Source: Montifringilla adamsi
Lineage: Eukaryota > Chordata > Aves > Passeriformes > Passeridae
Direction: 5' to 3'
NCBI GenBank assembly: GCA_017590115.1
Contig: JAGGNK010006559.1
Location: 12,106,162 to 12,170,161 of the forward strand
DNA length: 64,000 nt
Shown here: positions 13,441 to 26,932 of the stretch, piece by piece
Position numbering within the stretch: position 1 is the stretch's first letter
How the letters are laid out: each line of letters starts with the position of its first letter
Notes under the pieces: generated by a model
What the model saw: only the letters and a program-made list of their open reading frames with translations
The model's database searches: none
Told to the model about the DNA's origin: nothing
Position numbers and translations under genes: made by a program

Positions 13441-14290
13441 CAGTGCCAGTGAAAAATGTGTCATCCTCAAAACTGTTCTGGCAAATAAATATTAAAAATA
13501 CAATTCCACATTCACTTCTAGGTAACAGGGAAAATAAATACAGCTTGTTTTCTCACACTCCATGTCCCAATTTTGTAGATTCATTTCCCCTGAATTATAG
13601 TACAATTGCCTACTGCTGTCTTTAAAAGCTAACACTTAAAAGAAAAAAAACTTTTATCTGGGTCTCAGTCAGGCCTCTATAATTAATACTCTTCTGACAA
13701 AAGAAAATGTCGTCCTAGTGCATGCAGTGAACTGCAGGGGAAAATATTCATAGTCTGATGTCTAAGTGGCTAATTTGCTGCTGCTGACACATGGTCAGAC
13801 AGATACAGTGTTTAATACCTAGCAATTAAATTACATTGAAAATGAAAGGAGGTTTGAAACTGAGTCCATCAAGACAAAGAACACTTTAAAATTTGAAATT
13901 TCAAGTACTGGAAGACTACACTTAGGGTTTTCTAATCTAGTATCAACACTCTAAAAAAAAAAAATCAATATTCAGTAGGCAGTGGGCAATCAGTAAACTA
14001 AGCTCTCTATGGGTTTAGTACTCATTCTACAGAAAATTGGGACATGTACACTGCTAGACAGAATACAATAATAATTCATTGTCAGTTGCAGAGTTTTATT
14101 CTGAAGTGCACTTTTTGGTAACAATATTTTATGTGAATCATTAATTCTTACACCTAAAAATATATATCCTTGAGTTCTCATTCTTTACAATCTGCAAAAA
14201 AACCCCATACTGATACCGATACCGATAATTTTGCAGCAGATATAAAGAATGACAGCACTAGTTGATTTCAGTAGCATGTACTGCATTCTT

Positions 14291-14350
14291 CTATAAAGCT
14301 ATTTAATACAAATCTGCCTCCTATAAAGCTATTTAATGCAAGCTTGCCTC
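14291..14350. repeat. Two-copy 30-bp tandem duplication
   Basis: Unit 14291-14320 is followed directly by unit 14321-14350. Both start CTATAAAGCTATTTAAT and end TGCCTC, with four mismatches over 30 positions. This is a local duplication that has since diverged, not a transposon. Confidence 0.9.
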
Positions 14351-15789
14351 ATGCTGGTTTCCATTTCCACTGATGTTCTCTACAGCTCATCTGCTCTGAA
14401 AAGAGCCAGATCTATTTTCAGGATATCCAGGGTAAATTGAAAGGATCAAATTACTCTTGCTTGTCACAGACCAGGCTCAGCTCTTGTAGTTGCTGAGTTT
14501 TGGTAGGTGGCTGTTGACCCCCAACACCCACAATATCCATAAGGGCTGCATAGCAAGGGGCAAGCTGCTGTTCATGCATTTTTCAATATCCACCAAAACA
14601 TCCACAATGATAGCCATGAATAGAAAAGTGAGGATGTGCAATCAATGTATAGTTCCATACTAAAAATCAATACTTTTACTTTAAGTGTTTTCCTACATTT
14701 TCAAAGCAATCAGAGAGAGAAGTCATTAAGAGCAAAACAAGTCCACAATAGATTTTTGAGAAATTAGAGAGGGCTTTTCCATCAGGAATGATTCCCCCTT
14801 TTTTCTGCTTTATATAACAACTCTTCAACACAAATTATAAGGGTTTTTAATTTTTTTATTATTATTATCAGCCTCAGCTTTATCAGTTTTAATGGAATTG
14901 CATTTGTCTGCAACAACTATGGCTTTCTCTTTCTTTTCTACAACAGTCTTGCTTCATGACTCAAAAAAAACTTGTTGAGTTTGTCCTAATACAAAAGGCA
15001 GCAGCGTTGGATGGACTCAATAAAAAAAAATACACAAAAGAGCTTGAATATTTAGTATCAGAATTAAAATGCAGACTCTTCTTCTGTATCGGGGCAAGAC
15101 TGAAGTTGAGAATTGAAGACATTCTAGTGGTAGGAGAGTTTATGAGTCTTATTTACAGAAAACAATTATTTAACTTATAATTACTAAACTTCTACATCAT
15201 GTGATGATGATCCTTGATCTGGTAAGGGGATGAACAGGAGTTTCTACATGCTTAAAAAAGATGCCAGGGTATAATTAGCAATACTAAAACTCCAAGAAAT
15301 GATCAGGCAAATATAGATTTTTTTTCTGTGAAACTGATAAGACAGACTACAGAAATATCTGAAGAGAGAATCACAGTTATTTCAATGGTTTGCAAAAGGG
15401 ATGGCAAAAAAATTTATGGGGTTTTTAAAGTGTTCTCAGAATATTCCCACATTTTTCCACAGGCATACTGTTATGTTCTAGTTGCCCTGAGAAATGCAGT
15501 GGGAAGATGAAGCCTTGAAGATACAGAGTTTAAGGCTAGTTCCACTTACCTTTCTCTTAATAATATATTTGGGTTTTAGTTACAGTGTGAGATCCCAGTA
15601 GTGTCAAAATCTTAAAGATTTAGGGATCATAATAAGAAAAATAACAGCTAATTATATTACAAGTGTATATTTGTTCATTTACCCACAATACAAAACATGA
15701 AATTTTGAAATTCTTGCTTGAAGTCCTGCTCTTGTTCCAGGTTTACAATTTCTCTCAGCGTAGTTAGTAGGTGAAGTTATGAAGTTCGT

Positions 15790-15870
15790 GGACCAGATTT
15801 TCTAAGATACTCAGATATTTAAATATGCAACTGAGTATCTAGAAGGACTGGCTTTAGGCATTTAAATGCT
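15790..15870. repeat. Possible ancient amniote interspersed repeat
   Basis: The segment contains CAGATTTTCTAAGATACT followed by AGATATTTAAATATGCA. It resembles an old repeat I have seen widely in turtle and bird DNA (the 'AGATTTTCAAAGATATTTAGG' type). A second similar stretch lies at 38948-38980; the two agree at about 24 of 30 positions in the core. Family and orientation are not determined. Confidence 0.35.
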
Positions 15871-16211
15871 GCATAAAGTTTAATGCCCTCAGTAATGACC
15901 TTTGACAATAAAAACCTATGCAAAGATTACTTTGAATAGAGGAACAAAAATTTCCATCTTCATAATCAATGACTGCTGAACAGACATTATGAGATGCAAA
16001 AGAAAAGGCACCAATTCATGAAGAAATTAATCAATTCAGACGAGCTAGCTGAAAATTTGCTGTATACAGTCAAAAGATAAATACTAACTTTTTGTGCAAG
16101 GCATGTTTCCTTTATTGATGTGAAAAATATATCTATACATTCAGATAGAAAAGAAATAGGCAGAAACTACCTATCCTAACAATGTAATAAAATAGGTTGT
16201 TACTGTCCTAA

Positions 16212-16239
16212 TACAGAAATAATTATACAGAAATAATTA
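16212..16239. repeat. Exact 14-bp tandem duplication
   Basis: TACAGAAATAATTA occurs twice, head to tail, with no mismatch (16212-16225 and 16226-16239). Identity suggests it is recent or simply short. It is probably a replication-slippage product. Confidence 0.9.
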
Positions 16240-19078
16240 ATACAATTTTAAACAAATGGAAGAGTATAAGAGATAAATGCAAGTTATGGCAGCATCAGAC
16301 TCCAGTTTATACTGAGGTAGTTGATCCTGTTTCTTGGACTCCACAAATATATCTCTATGAGACATAAACTAGCTAGTTTTAAACCATCTTGTTAGCACTA
16401 TTCTATATTGCACACCCTTCTGTGGCTTCCATGAAGGCATACCCTCTCAAGTTGTGTTGTCAAAAAGGACAAAAATTCAGTTTCCTCTTTTCCTACATGG
16501 GCAATGTGGGGTTTCCTGAAGGAAAATGCACATATATTTTTGTAGCTTCCACTGGGACCTGCAGTTCAAGTCCTGTCCTACATGCAGGCACTGTCCTTGT
16601 GCCAGCATATCATATATAGTCAGCTGCAACTTGTACTTCATACCAAGGACACAGCAGTACTTAATGGCCATTAAATGTAATTAATGGTCTTAGAAGTTAC
16701 ATGTTTGGCAACCACTGCCTATGACTCCTTAGCAGAAGTGTCTTTCTGTAAGCCATCTCACACATAAACCATAATCCCAGACCTCAGAGCTATTGAAAAC
16801 ACTTTTATAGCCACTTCAATGTGATAGAAATTCCAGTCAGACACTGCAATTTTTCCAACAAGTTTTCCTCTCAGAAAACCTTTGGTAAGACAGACTGGTA
16901 GCTGCCTGGTTTAGATACTTTCCACAATGAAGTATTTTCTGTACCAGTCACTAGTAAACTCCAGGCTCTGTGAATCTACCCAGGATTATATTTTCTGTCC
17001 TCCCTGGTGGTAGTCATCACTTCCCACAGCATTCCAGACCTTAAGACAAATATTCTGTCTTTGTCACTGATCAGTAATCAAGAATCCACCTCCCATGTAC
17101 TGTCCCCTCAATGTCCAGAGAGATACTGGCACAGAAACAGGAGCACGACATTTGAGGTTCAATATATTTTCTGTGCACAGCAGACCTTCCCTTCACAATT
17201 TCAACAACAGCATTTTTACCTTGGTTTGAAAAAACGTAAACTAGATTGCAGGTCATCATTTTATCTAACACTGAAAAACCAAGTCACAGAATTCATCCCC
17301 ATCAGTCTTCTGCAACCTTGAATTTCAAAATACTGGAAAAATACTCTGTCAGGAGTGGTTCTGATTTCTTTCTTTGTCTCATGTTTACAAGGTATGACTT
17401 TGTATTCTTTATGTAGTGGTAAGGGCCAATAAATACCCTTCTTAAAAAAATAAAAAGAATTCAATTTCTCTCTTTTCTTCATGCTCATTGACATCTTAGA
17501 CATACACATTCACACAGGACATGTATACCTGAGCACTTGTGGACTTCTCTTTTCTCAAGCAGAAAATATTGAAGAACACAAAACAATAATAAGGAAAAGT
17601 ATATATAATGATCATTTCTTAGCCCCTGGATATTAGATGGACTTCCTGACCTGGAAGTAGAAAAAAAATCAAAGAAATTTAATCCAAACCTGTGCAAGTC
17701 AATGATTCTGGAGCATAGTCAAATGTTTAACAAGAAGCCATGAATACATAGCCCTAATTTTGATGAGAGTTCAAGTCTTACTACATAACCATAAAAAACC
17801 GCAAAATATTTAATAAGTAAAAAAGACATCCCACATCAAAAAGTTAAATTACATCCAAACTTGGAGGTTTTTAAAACATTTTTATTCTTCCCAACACCTC
17901 TCAATAACCAGAACAGGCTGTTTTGGATCATTAGCAAAACAAGAATCAACCATTAGTGCTGATAAAAATCAAGTTAGTGAATTACAAAGTCAAAAAATAA
18001 AAGTGATAAGAGCATGGTTTCTGTTTGAATTAATTAAAGCTGTACCAGTTTATTTCAGAATATTGCTCAGTAACTCAGCCATATGTCTATCCCTAGAGGG
18101 ACACAAATTATGGTTTATTTCAATAACTAAAGTGACCTGAGAAAAGTTCACAATACAAACAGGCGGCATCAGCCTAATCTGATTTTTATTTACTTTGCAC
18201 ACAGAAAGGAGCTGGTATGAGGACCAAAGTAATACTGAAATCAGTGTAAAAACAGTGGAAGCACAACAAATAATTATGTCTTATTTTTAGCTCTTTGCCC
18301 TAGCAGCTCCTTCCTTTACTATGGTTTGTTAAAGAGAACAAAACTCTCATTAAGACTTATTTCAAGTTGCTCTTGGCCTGTGCTGCAGGTCATCCTTATG
18401 TTTTCCTTAGGCTGAAAGCCTGCTTGGTGCTCCCCACCCCACTGACCCCAGCTTGCCCAGCAGGGGTGACTCACCCTACACTTTGGCCTCGCTGTACGAG
18501 TGTTTTGTCTATGAGGAGCAGTGGAGTAATGCAGCTACACTAGCTGCTTTCATCTCAAATGGAAGAACCATACTGTGGAAAAAGGCCCTTGCATCTAGGA
18601 TATAATATCCTAGTGAAGTTCTTTCTAATTAAAGAAAGATTCCTTCTACTGAACAAGCAGCTAGAGCTTCACACTGTGCATTAGAAAGATGAACACAGGC
18701 GGCTCATGTCCACATTCAAAACTGTGATTAGAGGGGTTTATAGAAATTATTAAAGACTCTTCCTTTATCCACAAAACCAAACACCTGTAACCCATGCTAA
18801 CACTGCTAAGCTCCTGTAAAAGAGAACTTAGCCAACTCCCTTAGAAGAATCAAGATTAATACCTGCATCTTAAGTGACTGTACCCATAACCTGACTTCAT
18901 ACAGTCTTTTTATTCACCCATTGTGTAAGTGAATCCATTAAATCTCATAATCAGATCAAGGGGGAAAACGGCAAGAACAGGAACAGAACAAGAGCCTGTT
19001 TTTCAAAAGTATAACCAATCAAAATGAATGAGAAATGAGGTTGCAAGATGACCAGGTCCACTCCATTAGAGCATAATC

Positions 19079-19096
19079 TTTTTTTTTTTTTTTTTT
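19079..19096. repeat. T18 homopolymer tract
   Basis: Eighteen consecutive T lie between AATC and ACCTC. On the minus strand this is a poly(A), but no retrotransposon body or target duplication was recognised beside it. It is likely to vary in length between individuals. Confidence 0.9.
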
Positions 19097-19975
19097 ACCT
19101 CTGCTCTATACAGGCCATTTTCAAATAAGAAGCTTTTTGTTAAACTCATAATAGCAATAATGATTTCAGTGAATAATGCTCTTAAAAGCCACTAGACCGA
19201 GGAGATCCTCTCGGTATGCCTATCTCCTTGATATATTTTGTGATCCCTAAAGTATCGCCATAACTATGGAAACAGAAAAATACTATACTACTATGCTGAG
19301 ACATTGTAATACAGAATGGGAGACTGTTCCCAGGGCTCTCATATGACTATATTTATGCCAGTTATAGTTCCTATATATACACCCACACTTGCAATGAATT
19401 GTCTAAAACACTGTTTTGAAAATTGCGTATTTTACACCTGCAGGAGTAATCCTTAACAATTTACAGCCATGTTCAGGGGTAACCTCTTGGTCATTTTTCA
19501 TCAAATGGGCACTATGTAGAATTTCAAATTGCTGGATCCCTAGAGAATCTTTGATTTTTTGAAATGTATTTTACCTTCTTATAAGAGGAAAAAGAATATT
19601 GATCTTATCACACAAAAGAACATTATGAATAATACTGATGAAAGGTTTCTATTAATATTAATAATGGTAATCTATCTGTTTGACTAATGAGTAAAACATA
19701 GACTGAAGAGGTCAGAAGTTAAAAAAAAATTGCTAAGTTGCTCCAGGATCTGATCCAAACTCCCTGAAATATAGGCAGAATTTTTCAGTGGGCTGACCTA
19801 TAGTGAATAAGACAGAATGCAGAAGTCCTTTTGATCCCAGTGAGAGACACATTTGTACAGAGTATTCCTGATGTTAATTTTTACATAATATTAACCTTGC
19901 ATGCAGAGAAGTTTTTGTGAATTTTAAAAGGATTTTCTGCTATCTTAAACATTCACAGATAAAAATTTGGGCAGG

Positions 19976-20494
19976 TATTCTAGTTTTTCTCACAGGTGCT
20001 TTGAAGGGACAGAGCCTAGAGCCACACAGGCATGACTATTTGCTATTCTACAGCACCCCCACCATTACTGAAGGGGTGGAGCAGCGCAGTGCAACCTGGA
20101 GGGTGCACTGCTTGGGTGTTTGTCTGTTGTTGGTTTTCATTTTCTTGGGGAATGCCACCTGCAGGAATGTCAACCATCTTGCCTTTGTCTTGGGAAAACA
20201 GCATGTCGCTGCCAGGCTGTGGAATCATCTGCCATGTTGTCTTTGTCTGGGCAGCCGTGTGGAACTCGTCTGGGTGCTGAGCACCTTTTTGTGTGAAATT
20301 CGCCCCCTCTTTTATATACTTTTGTTATTGATATTGTTGCTGTTACTGTTCGTACCTCATCCCATTGGTGGTTATCAGTAGATGGTTGTCTAAAGCCGTG
20401 GTCTCTGTCTTATCTCTCTCTCAATGGAAAAGGGCAGGGGTAAGAGGGAGGACTTACTTGGAGTCTAATTCCATGCTGATTTTAAACCACTACA
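19976..20494 (+). mobile_element. Solo LTR, avian ERVL-type
   Basis: I recognise the 3' part as an avian ERVL-type LTR. It has a TTTATATACT TATA-like box at 20311-20320 followed by a T-rich TTGTTATTG/TTGCTGTTACTG stretch. Further on come GTGGTCTCTG, TTATCTCTCTCTC and the end TTTTAAACCACTACA at 20494. The 5' end is inferred at 19976 (TATTCTAGTTTTTC), because it is roughly the inverted match of the 3' end, allowing one change in the TG dinucleotide. Near-identical 5-mers flank these limits (GCAGG at 19971-19975, GCAGA at 20495-20499). There is no internal viral sequence, so it is a solo LTR. The open frame 19917-20381 (154 codons) spans the boundary and is a chance frame. Confidence 0.72.
20311..20320 (+). 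promoter_or_regulatory. TATA-like box of the LTR promoter
   Basis: TTTATATACT sits about two-thirds into the LTR, upstream of its T-rich stretch, where the U3 promoter of this LTR type is expected. Whether it still drives transcription cannot be told from sequence. Confidence 0.45.
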
Positions 20495-23400
20495 GCAGAG
20501 CTGCAGGAAGGAAATCCTCGTTTGTCCAACCCAATGTGCTCTCCTTGAAAAATTATACCCTGCACCATTTTAATAAGCACTAAAATATTTCTTCGTAACT
20601 ATTAAATTCTTTTTCATGGGAGACAGTTGTATTTAATTTATGTAACATTTTCTTCATTATCACTATTTTACATTTAAAACCTGAACAAAAGGCCACTTAA
20701 CTCTTTTTCCTTATTTTCATCTACCAAATAAATTTTAAATATTTCACTTATAAACTAAACAAACTTGCATGATGATTTTCCTTTTAAAATGAATTTGTGC
20801 AGCTATAAGTTGTTTCTATCACTATCTTATAATCTCCTTTGCTTTATTTGTGCTAAACTTGTATCAAAGAATGTACAGCAGTGTGCCAATAGAGCATACT
20901 GTAATTATAAAAAAACCTGTACTGATATTCCTTATTTTATGGCATCAGCCTCCACTGTGTTAACCAGAGCAGAACTCTGCTGCTATATCAAACTATAAAC
21001 ATACCATTAAAGTGCAGTTCACTGTGTGCTATTGCACATCCTCACTCTATTCATCCCTGACAACTCGCTCTAAATTACTACTTTGCAGAAGTTGAACTCT
21101 CTTGAGTAAATTTTTTAAGCTAATTTTCCCTCGTTTTCATTTTTCACTCTGTAATTCCAAGTTCAATCTATTTGTACTGCTGTCAACCACTTATATGTAT
21201 ATATATGCATTCCTAAATGTACATATATTAGGCATTTTTGTATCCTTTTTCAAACCATTAGGATAGAAATATAGTCTTCATCCCCTTAGACACCCTGCTA
21301 TACCTCATTAGACTTCTCCCTGTGAATGTGTTTCCTGTGCATTATAGACATTTTTAGTATTTCAAACACTGATTTCAGTCTTTAAATGTTCTAAAATTCA
21401 AACCAGACAGCTGAAATATTTCAAAAAAACTTTCATGGATTTTTACCAAGGCCTTTTTAAAAATGGAAATGCACATAAAATAAATTCCATTAGTCTGCTA
21501 ATTTTCTAATGCTGTGGAAAAGAAGGACTGACAGGAATTCTCAATGAAGTATTAATTGGATCAGTACAGTTTAGGCCTTTTTTCTCTTGAAATTGCTCAA
21601 CTTCTGCATCATCTGTCCTGATAGAAACATAAGATTACTCCTATTAAAAAATTTTCTAGGATTATTACTGAAATTTGATGATCCTCTGTGAAAACTAGAC
21701 TGATGCTACAAATCTACATTTCTGCTCCTTAACTACCATCATAAAAACGAAAAAAAATTTTAACAGACATTTAAAATCTGTCTCAAGAATGCATTCTTTT
21801 TGCTGAAAATTTTTGTACTAAAAGTACAAAACAAAGTCAGGAAAAGAAAGGTCTGCATGTGACCATTCAGGCACAAGAAGAGAAAATTATATGCCAAAAG
21901 GGAAGGTTTACCTTAGATATTAATGCCTCAGTCATTTCTTTTTGAGGTCTCTGAATTTTTAAATTTCTTTTTATTTTTTAATTTAATGGCATTTTTAAGC
22001 AGAAAAACTGCAAAAATGCAGACTAATCATAGTCTTATATAATTTAATTATAATTTGAAAACATGATGTAGAAGCTTAAGAGCTTCCATATAAAGCAGAG
22101 AAGTGTCAAACTTCTTTGTTGGACTCAGGAGGAAAAATCTATCTGGCAGAAATCTCAGCATCATCTTTAGCCCAAAAACTGTGCTGAGAAACTTATTTGA
22201 CTCTGAATCATACCAGTCCCACTCCAAAATACCCCAGGAGAAAAGTTCTTGAGGAACTATCTGGAAATCCCAGATGAGAGGAGCAGAAGAAACCAAAGAA
22301 CAGGCATGAGAGTTTCAGAGGGATGATACTTAGGGCTGCAGACAGTGCTTTTATTTTATATTTTTTACTGGGAAGTGGTTACCCTTGTTAAAACAACATG
22401 ATTTGTGGTTTGCTTGGGGCTTTATTTTATTTTAATTTTATTTCCCCAGGAAGAATAACTGACTCTACGGTTAAAATGAGTTTTTGTGACCAAGTTTTGT
22501 GTCTACATATGTGGATTCATGCATATTTGTATGGAAATAACAGTCTTCCTGTTCTCTAGACCAATTCAATTTCAGTCTGGACACTGGCCATGAAGATGCT
22601 TGTACTACAAGCTAACTAAATTTTAGTGTAAATCATCTTTACTGCTTTTTAAACTTATGTACGTAACAAATAAAAAGCAGAAAAACATGCATGGCAATTT
22701 GGATGTGTATAACACAACAGAACAGCATAAACTTTACAATACAGGAGGAAACTCATTTCACTGAAGTGCAATCCCCAATTTGCCCAAGAGTTTGGCTGCC
22801 TGGCACTGGCCAATTTTTTCTTGCAATCCTCCCTCCCTTCAATTTCATTCAACATCTTCTCCAGTTACACTCCTCTATTTTATCCAGTATTATTTGAAGT
22901 GCTCCCTTGTAGGGAACCTCATGGATTTAATGGCCCACTATCCTTTTTGTTTGATAGGCAAGAATAAAGACTCTACTCAGATGCTTCTCTTTTCAGTAAG
23001 AGCTCATACCTACATACAAAATATTTTGGCTGAGATCTTAATCATCCTATAATAATAATTATTAATACATGTCAATAACATATGTGAAAGATAAAAGTTA
23101 TTAAAGGGAGACCAGTCTCCTTCCTTTAACTGGCAAGAAACATGCACATGCATTAATACTACCACCTCAATGACTTCTCAACCTATTCTGAAAATATATG
23201 AGAAATCTAGAAGGACTTTAAGCTACTCAAAAGAAGTTCTCAAATGCATATTTTACAGACATACAACGTAAAATGAGTTGAAACTGTTCAAAATATACTT
23301 TTTCATGGGTAGAGGTAACATACTTTTGATTGAGCATATTTACAGGTTTGAATTTCTTAAAGAATATCTTTAATTCAGTGCTTTGAGCTCAATATGGGTA

Positions 23401-25621
23401 TTTTGGATAAAGGCTATGTTCCCAAAACTACAACAGCATCCTACAATTTTGACTGTAAAACCCAATGTTTTCATACTTCATTCCAGACTAAAATAATGTT
23501 CTCAGACCCAGGAAAAAAGTCAAATTTTAAAGTTTGTACTTAAGAGTTCAGTTAATTTTCCAGATGGTTTACAAGGGAAAACCATCTATAAGCAGGTGCA
23601 ATAATTGAAAATATAACATGTGTTCATAAGTGCTTATGCCCTGGTTTGATGGAGATCTTCCAGTTTCTCATTGTTAACAAAGTCTTTTGGAACACTGTTC
23701 TGAGACAACTTTAATGCAAAACATCATACTTTTTCAGCAAAAGTTGTATTAGTTCATCAGCTAAAAGGATTATGTATTCTGGCATATATTTATTGCACCG
23801 TGTTTGATCTAACACAAATTTGATTTTCAGACTATTATATTTGAGTGAGAAGATAAGATTTGTGTAATCATTTTCAATAAAATGAAATTGTGTATATTAA
23901 TAACATTTATATTACTTATATTTTCAATAAAATCAAAATGTCTAGTTTTCCTACTTAATTGCAGTACCATTGACTTTATTACATTTCCTGTTGGTATAGA
24001 CTGCTCAGAAATACCTGAAGTAAAGGTTTTATCGATCTAGTATGAAAGTCAAACAATTCCAGATGCTAAATTTTACTAAATGCCTAATTCCATTAATATA
24101 TTCATGACTATGAGCACAGAGGTAATTTTCTGGAAAGCAAATAAAAGATGCCAATACATATGCATATGATCGTGAATAAATTTCATGGAAAAAAAACAAA
24201 TCAAAATTATTCATCAATAGAAGTAAAGCAAAAAAATACATACTCTAGACATATGATACTGTGCAAAAATTTAATTTGGTTTGCTTTCTAGCACATACTC
24301 TACAGTTCAGGCAGAATGTAAGTGGATTTCTAGTGGATTTCTATACACAAGAAATGTTTAGGTTTTAAGAAAAGTCACTTGTCCTTATTTCATCCAAGTA
24401 GTACTGCTTCTGCTCACTTATTTTTTGTCTTTGTGTGATGATTTGTTAAACTAATAAAAGCCTAAAATAATTAAACCCAAAGATCTAAGGAAGTGGGTTG
24501 TAAAATTATGGCTTCTGCTTTGTTATTTCACAAAATTAAAATATGCAGGTGAAAATTGTCTCATACTGCATCTGATGTATTTAGACACTTAACATTCTAA
24601 TTTCATATTTTGGATTTCAAAGATGACAGCATCAGAAACTGTTCTGAGAAATCAAATAATATATTATGTCATTCCAGAAATAAATAAAAAAATCAAAAGA
24701 CAGAAAAAGAGATGGATAAAATCTTATAATAAAATTCATAGAAACTAAATAAAAACATCCAAGAGCAAACATTTAATTTATTGAAAGATTATTTAATAGT
24801 AACTACCTTATCATGGTGTATAGAATAACCCAGTATCCATACTGACAGATGAGAACACGATTTTACCTTGTATCCATAAAATGTCTTTCACAATGCAGTC
24901 TTAATCCTAAGATCACAAGGCAGTCATAACAAGTAAGCTAAGCAGCAGCACCAGCAGGAAAGATTATTTTAAAATAGAATTCACACAAGCTAGAACCTTC
25001 AAAAAGGTATTCATAACACATTGAATTTACCCACGTGCTTAAGCATTTTAAGGATCACGGTCTATGCCTATGACAAAACTGATAGGCAAAACATGCAGAT
25101 GGGTAAGGTCAAGAAAGAGGAAAGAAAGAACAACAGTAACACAAAAATATGTTCCACACAGAATGTGTGAGCTGCTGCCTGCCAAGTGGTTAGCAGTAGG
25201 CAGCACTGTGTAGGCATCGTGGAAGAAGCCAGGCATGCAGAAAGAGCATGAGGTCTGCTTGGCTCCTCATGCTGGAGCTTCATGGTACCACAGGGAAATA
25301 TTTGCTCAAAGTCAGTCCTAGTACTTCACCAGTGAAGAACCATCAGAATCATACCTACTGATCCCATGTCTTCTAACTGCCTAATTCAGCTAGGTAATCT
25401 AGCTGGGCAAATTTACCTTTTCTAATTAAGTACTTTAGGGACAGAACAGTGATTCAGCGTAAAGAATATACGCAGCTGGAAGTTTCTTATATTACTTTAT
25501 ATGGCATGTTTTCCCAAAATTTATCTCATTCAAAATTAATTATTTGCCAATAAAACCTATGTGATGTGTTTAAGATTTTGTAGCAGTAGCATTTAGTCTT
25601 CAATATCTGGAGAAAATTTGA
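20495..25621. other. AT-rich non-coding DNA
   Basis: Nothing recognisable as a gene or interspersed repeat was found. The open frames are at most 90 codons and start in AT-rich sequence without domain character. One exact short tandem duplication (24321-24342) is listed separately. A slightly GC-richer stretch at about 25150-25290 holds overlapping minus-strand frames (25048-25283) and shows no domain. Confidence 0.55.
24321..24342. repeat. Exact 11-bp tandem duplication
   Basis: AGTGGATTTCT is present twice head to tail. It is a slippage-type duplication with no transposon features. Confidence 0.85.
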
Positions 25622-26378
25622 GAGCAGTGGGTTAACAAGAACAATATGATGTTTAACAAAGACAAGTACAAAGTCTTGCACCTGGGGGAAGGTAACCAAA
25701 CAGCTCAATACAGAATAAGATCTGTGTGGCTCGGGATCAGCCTTGCTGGGATGGCTCTTGGGGTCCTGGTGGACAGCAAGCTGAACACAAATCAGCAGAG
25801 CACCTCTGTATCAACAAATCACATCCTGCATTGAATCTGCAGGAGCATGACTACCAGAGCAAGAGTCACCATCATCCCGCTCTACTCAGCACTTCTCAGG
25901 CTGCACCCAGAGTTCTGTGTTCCATTCTGGTCCCAATAATTCAAGAGTCATGTAGAGAAACCAGAGGGGCTCCACAAGACCACCTTGAATATGATCAAAG
26001 GACTGGAAGAGCTGCCTTTTGAGGAAAGGCTGAAGGTGTTAGATCCTTTCTCCCTGGAGAAGAGATGGCTTATGTGGAACTCATCACAGTATTCCAGTAC
26101 TTAAAACACAGCTACAGAGAGAACAAAGGCTCTTTCTTCACAGAGAGTGACATGGAGAAGAATGGAAGCAACATGATAGGTTTCATCTTAGCACAAAAAA
26201 AGACATTTACTACCAACAACCGTTCACTAGAATGGGATGTGGCAGTCCCCATCAAAAGAGTTTTTTGAGGTGCAATCGCACAGAGTACTAGACAATCTCA
26301 TCTAGGCTCCCATCCTCATGAAAGATTGGATCAGATGATCTTCCCTTCCAAAACGGTCTGTGCTGTGATTCTGTGATA
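25622..26378 (+). mobile_element. CR1 LINE 3' part
   Basis: This is a plus-strand CR1 copy that starts in the late ORF2 region. The words TTTAACAAAGACAAGTACAA (near 25649) and CTTGCACCTGGG (25676-25687) match the CR1 block coding for the conserved N-K-x-K-C-x-V-L-H-L-G motif, here with Cys changed to Tyr. It continues through 'gtcctggtggacagcaagctga' and the 'tgtgttccattctggtccc' block. It ends at the terminal GTGATTCTGTGAT octamers at 26365-26378. Many indels break the frame. It is 5'-truncated and inactive. The open frames here (25646-26268) are remnants or shadows of ORF2. Confidence 0.88.
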
Positions 26379-26884
26379 TTTGTCACTATAAATTGTAATT
26401 GTGGTTTTATAATCTTAATTGATAACAGGCTTTCCTTGCTTTTAGATCTAAACAGTCTTGGACTTAGATCTGCTGCCTCCATATGGCTCTTTTACCACAT
26501 TCTTTTAATGTAGTTCTATTACTTGAGGTAGATTTTATATTACTGTGAAGAATCATCTTACACAGTTAAAATGGAAATTTACAAATCAACACTATTTTTC
26601 TTTAAATGCAGTGCTATTATGGTATTCCACCACAAACCCACAACCACAATAGATAAACATATTTCCTTTGTATAAGAATTTAAATCAAATTAATAGCACT
26701 GTAAATTTCATAATTTTCCTACTTTAGCAGCAACATTCTAAATCTGTGAATTAAGTTCCAACCAAATTAACCTGCTATTGTGTGTTTGAGAAAGCTAAGT
26801 AGAGCCCATAAGTGCTCTTTAATCTTGGTGAAACCTGAGTTACTTACAACCCTTTCTTTTTCATTAACAGAAACAAGTCATTGA

Positions 26885-26932
26885 CCTCATGTGTAGAAAC
26901 ACATATTTACCTCATGTAGAAACCCATATTTA
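26885..26932. repeat. Two-copy tandem repeat, about 24 bp
   Basis: CCTCATGTGTAGAAACACAT and CCTCATGTAGAAACCCAT, each followed by ATTTA, stand head to tail. They differ by a 2-bp indel and one substitution. This is a local duplication. Confidence 0.85.

Larger units (their letters stand above)
13441..19975. other. AT-rich non-coding DNA with small tandem repeats
   Basis: No gene was recognised. The open frames are short (at most 104 codons) and unconvincing. Short tandem duplications at 14291-14350 and 16212-16239, an ancient-repeat candidate at 15790-15870 and a T18 tract at 19079-19096 are listed separately. A slightly GC-richer stretch at 18385-18540 carries no identifiable feature. Confidence 0.55.

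Noticed and set aside
19917..20381. 154-codon frame with a hydrophobic C-terminal Leu run
   Set aside because: It crosses the LTR boundary, and its Leu-rich tail is the translated T-rich LTR region, not a membrane segment of a gene.
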